From an uncultured Legionellales bacterium (GTDB taxonomy: Bacteria; Pseudomonadota; Gammaproteobacteria; UBA1113), in assembly GCA_945956945.1 (NCBI GenBank), contig CAMFJO010000049.1, positions 1-6,355 on the forward strand: DNA of 6,355 nucleotides. The letters are read 5' to 3'. Both the position numbers and the translations under genes were made by a program. This document shows, piece after piece, positions 6,183 to 6,355 of this stretch (positions are counted from its first letter, which is position 1; each line of letters opens with the position of its first letter). The notes beneath the pieces are model-generated. The model saw nothing but the letters and a program-made list of their open reading frames with translations, was not told the DNA's origin and did no database searches.

Positions 6183-6355
6183 GTAACTACCCGCCCCTTT
6201 TCAAAAAAAGCCCATGTTGGGCGCATCTTGCATACAAAATTCCCGTGAAAAATGCTCATTTACCCGGTGTAAACTCCGCTTTTCCCCAGCAATTTTGTAT
6301 GCAACCTGCATCCCAATCTGGGCTTTACCGTACTCGTAGATGGGTGAGTAGTTAC
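6183..6355. repeat. Dispersed palindromic repeat, copy 2, within a longer inverted repeat
   Basis: The core 6217-6320 is homologous to 1565-1668. Here the inner arms 6228-6241 and 6291-6304 pair perfectly over 14 bases, and the outer stem AAAGCCCA/TGGGCTTT adds more. A further outer inverted repeat, GTAACTAC (6183-6190) with GTAGTTAC (6348-6355), continues to 13 of 16 matching positions, so the whole stretch is one large palindrome, perhaps a MITE. The right arm ends exactly at the window edge, so the true boundary and any target duplication cannot be judged. It occupies the upstream region of the asparaginase gene, starting 24 bases before its ATG. Confidence 0.72.
6203..6222 (-). terminator. 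Intrinsic terminator or attenuator-like hairpin upstream of ansA
   Basis: Read on the minus strand, GCCCA-ACA-TGGGC (6210-6222) is followed at once by seven T residues (6203-6209). The same TGGGC arm can instead pair with the far arm of the large palindrome, giving a much longer stem that ends at the same T-run. It probably ends leftward transcription from beyond the window; if the asparaginase transcript starts further right, it would act as an attenuator. Confidence 0.5.

Overview
The window looks like a chromosomal stretch from a gammaproteobacterium of moderately low GC. A YcaR/Trm112-type small protein, a cytosolic type I asparaginase (AnsA) and a QseBC/PmrAB-type two-component pair all fit that class. 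The gene styles, together with abundant palindromic intergenic repeats, suggest a Legionellales/Coxiellaceae-like bacterium. That placement is inference; no rRNA or other marker gene is present.

Layout from left to right. (1) Bases 1-1430, plus strand: the 3' part of a cytochrome b5-like heme protein with a long helical C-terminal region of unknown function, followed by a small two-CBS-domain protein. This block, especially the b5 gene, is visibly more AT-rich than the rest. (2) Bases 1431-1673: intergenic, between convergent genes, made almost wholly of inverted repeats, including copy 1 of a repeat family that recurs at the right end. (3) Bases 1674-3808, minus strand: a response regulator followed by its histidine kinase, with a reasonable sigma70-type promoter upstream. 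(4) Bases 3886-4050: a 165-base, wholly palindromic MITE-like element flanked by TA. (5) Bases 4057-4779, minus strand: a uracil-DNA-glycosylase-fold protein whose catalytic motif reads GESPYP instead of GQDPYH. (6) Bases 4809-4994, plus strand: a Trm112/YcaR zinc-ribbon-like protein, divergent from the UDG-like gene with only 29 bases between them. (7) Bases 4995-5150: a second type of long hairpin plus the start of a second copy. (8) Bases 5151-6158, minus strand: L-asparaginase I. (9) Bases 6183-6355: copy 2 of the repeat family, inside a longer inverted repeat that reaches the window edge.

The genes do not form one pathway. The kinase and regulator are a signalling operon, and the b5 and CBS genes may be a redox- or heme-linked pair. 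UDG-like, Trm112 and AnsA are independent housekeeping or accessory genes. The most noteworthy items are the UDG-like protein with an altered active site and three different families of long palindromes in 6.4 kb. Three of the four palindromic elements lie within a few bases of a stop codon, and the two copies of one family keep their stems by compensated base changes. I see no CRISPR array, tRNA, rRNA, transposase or complete unknown defence system here.
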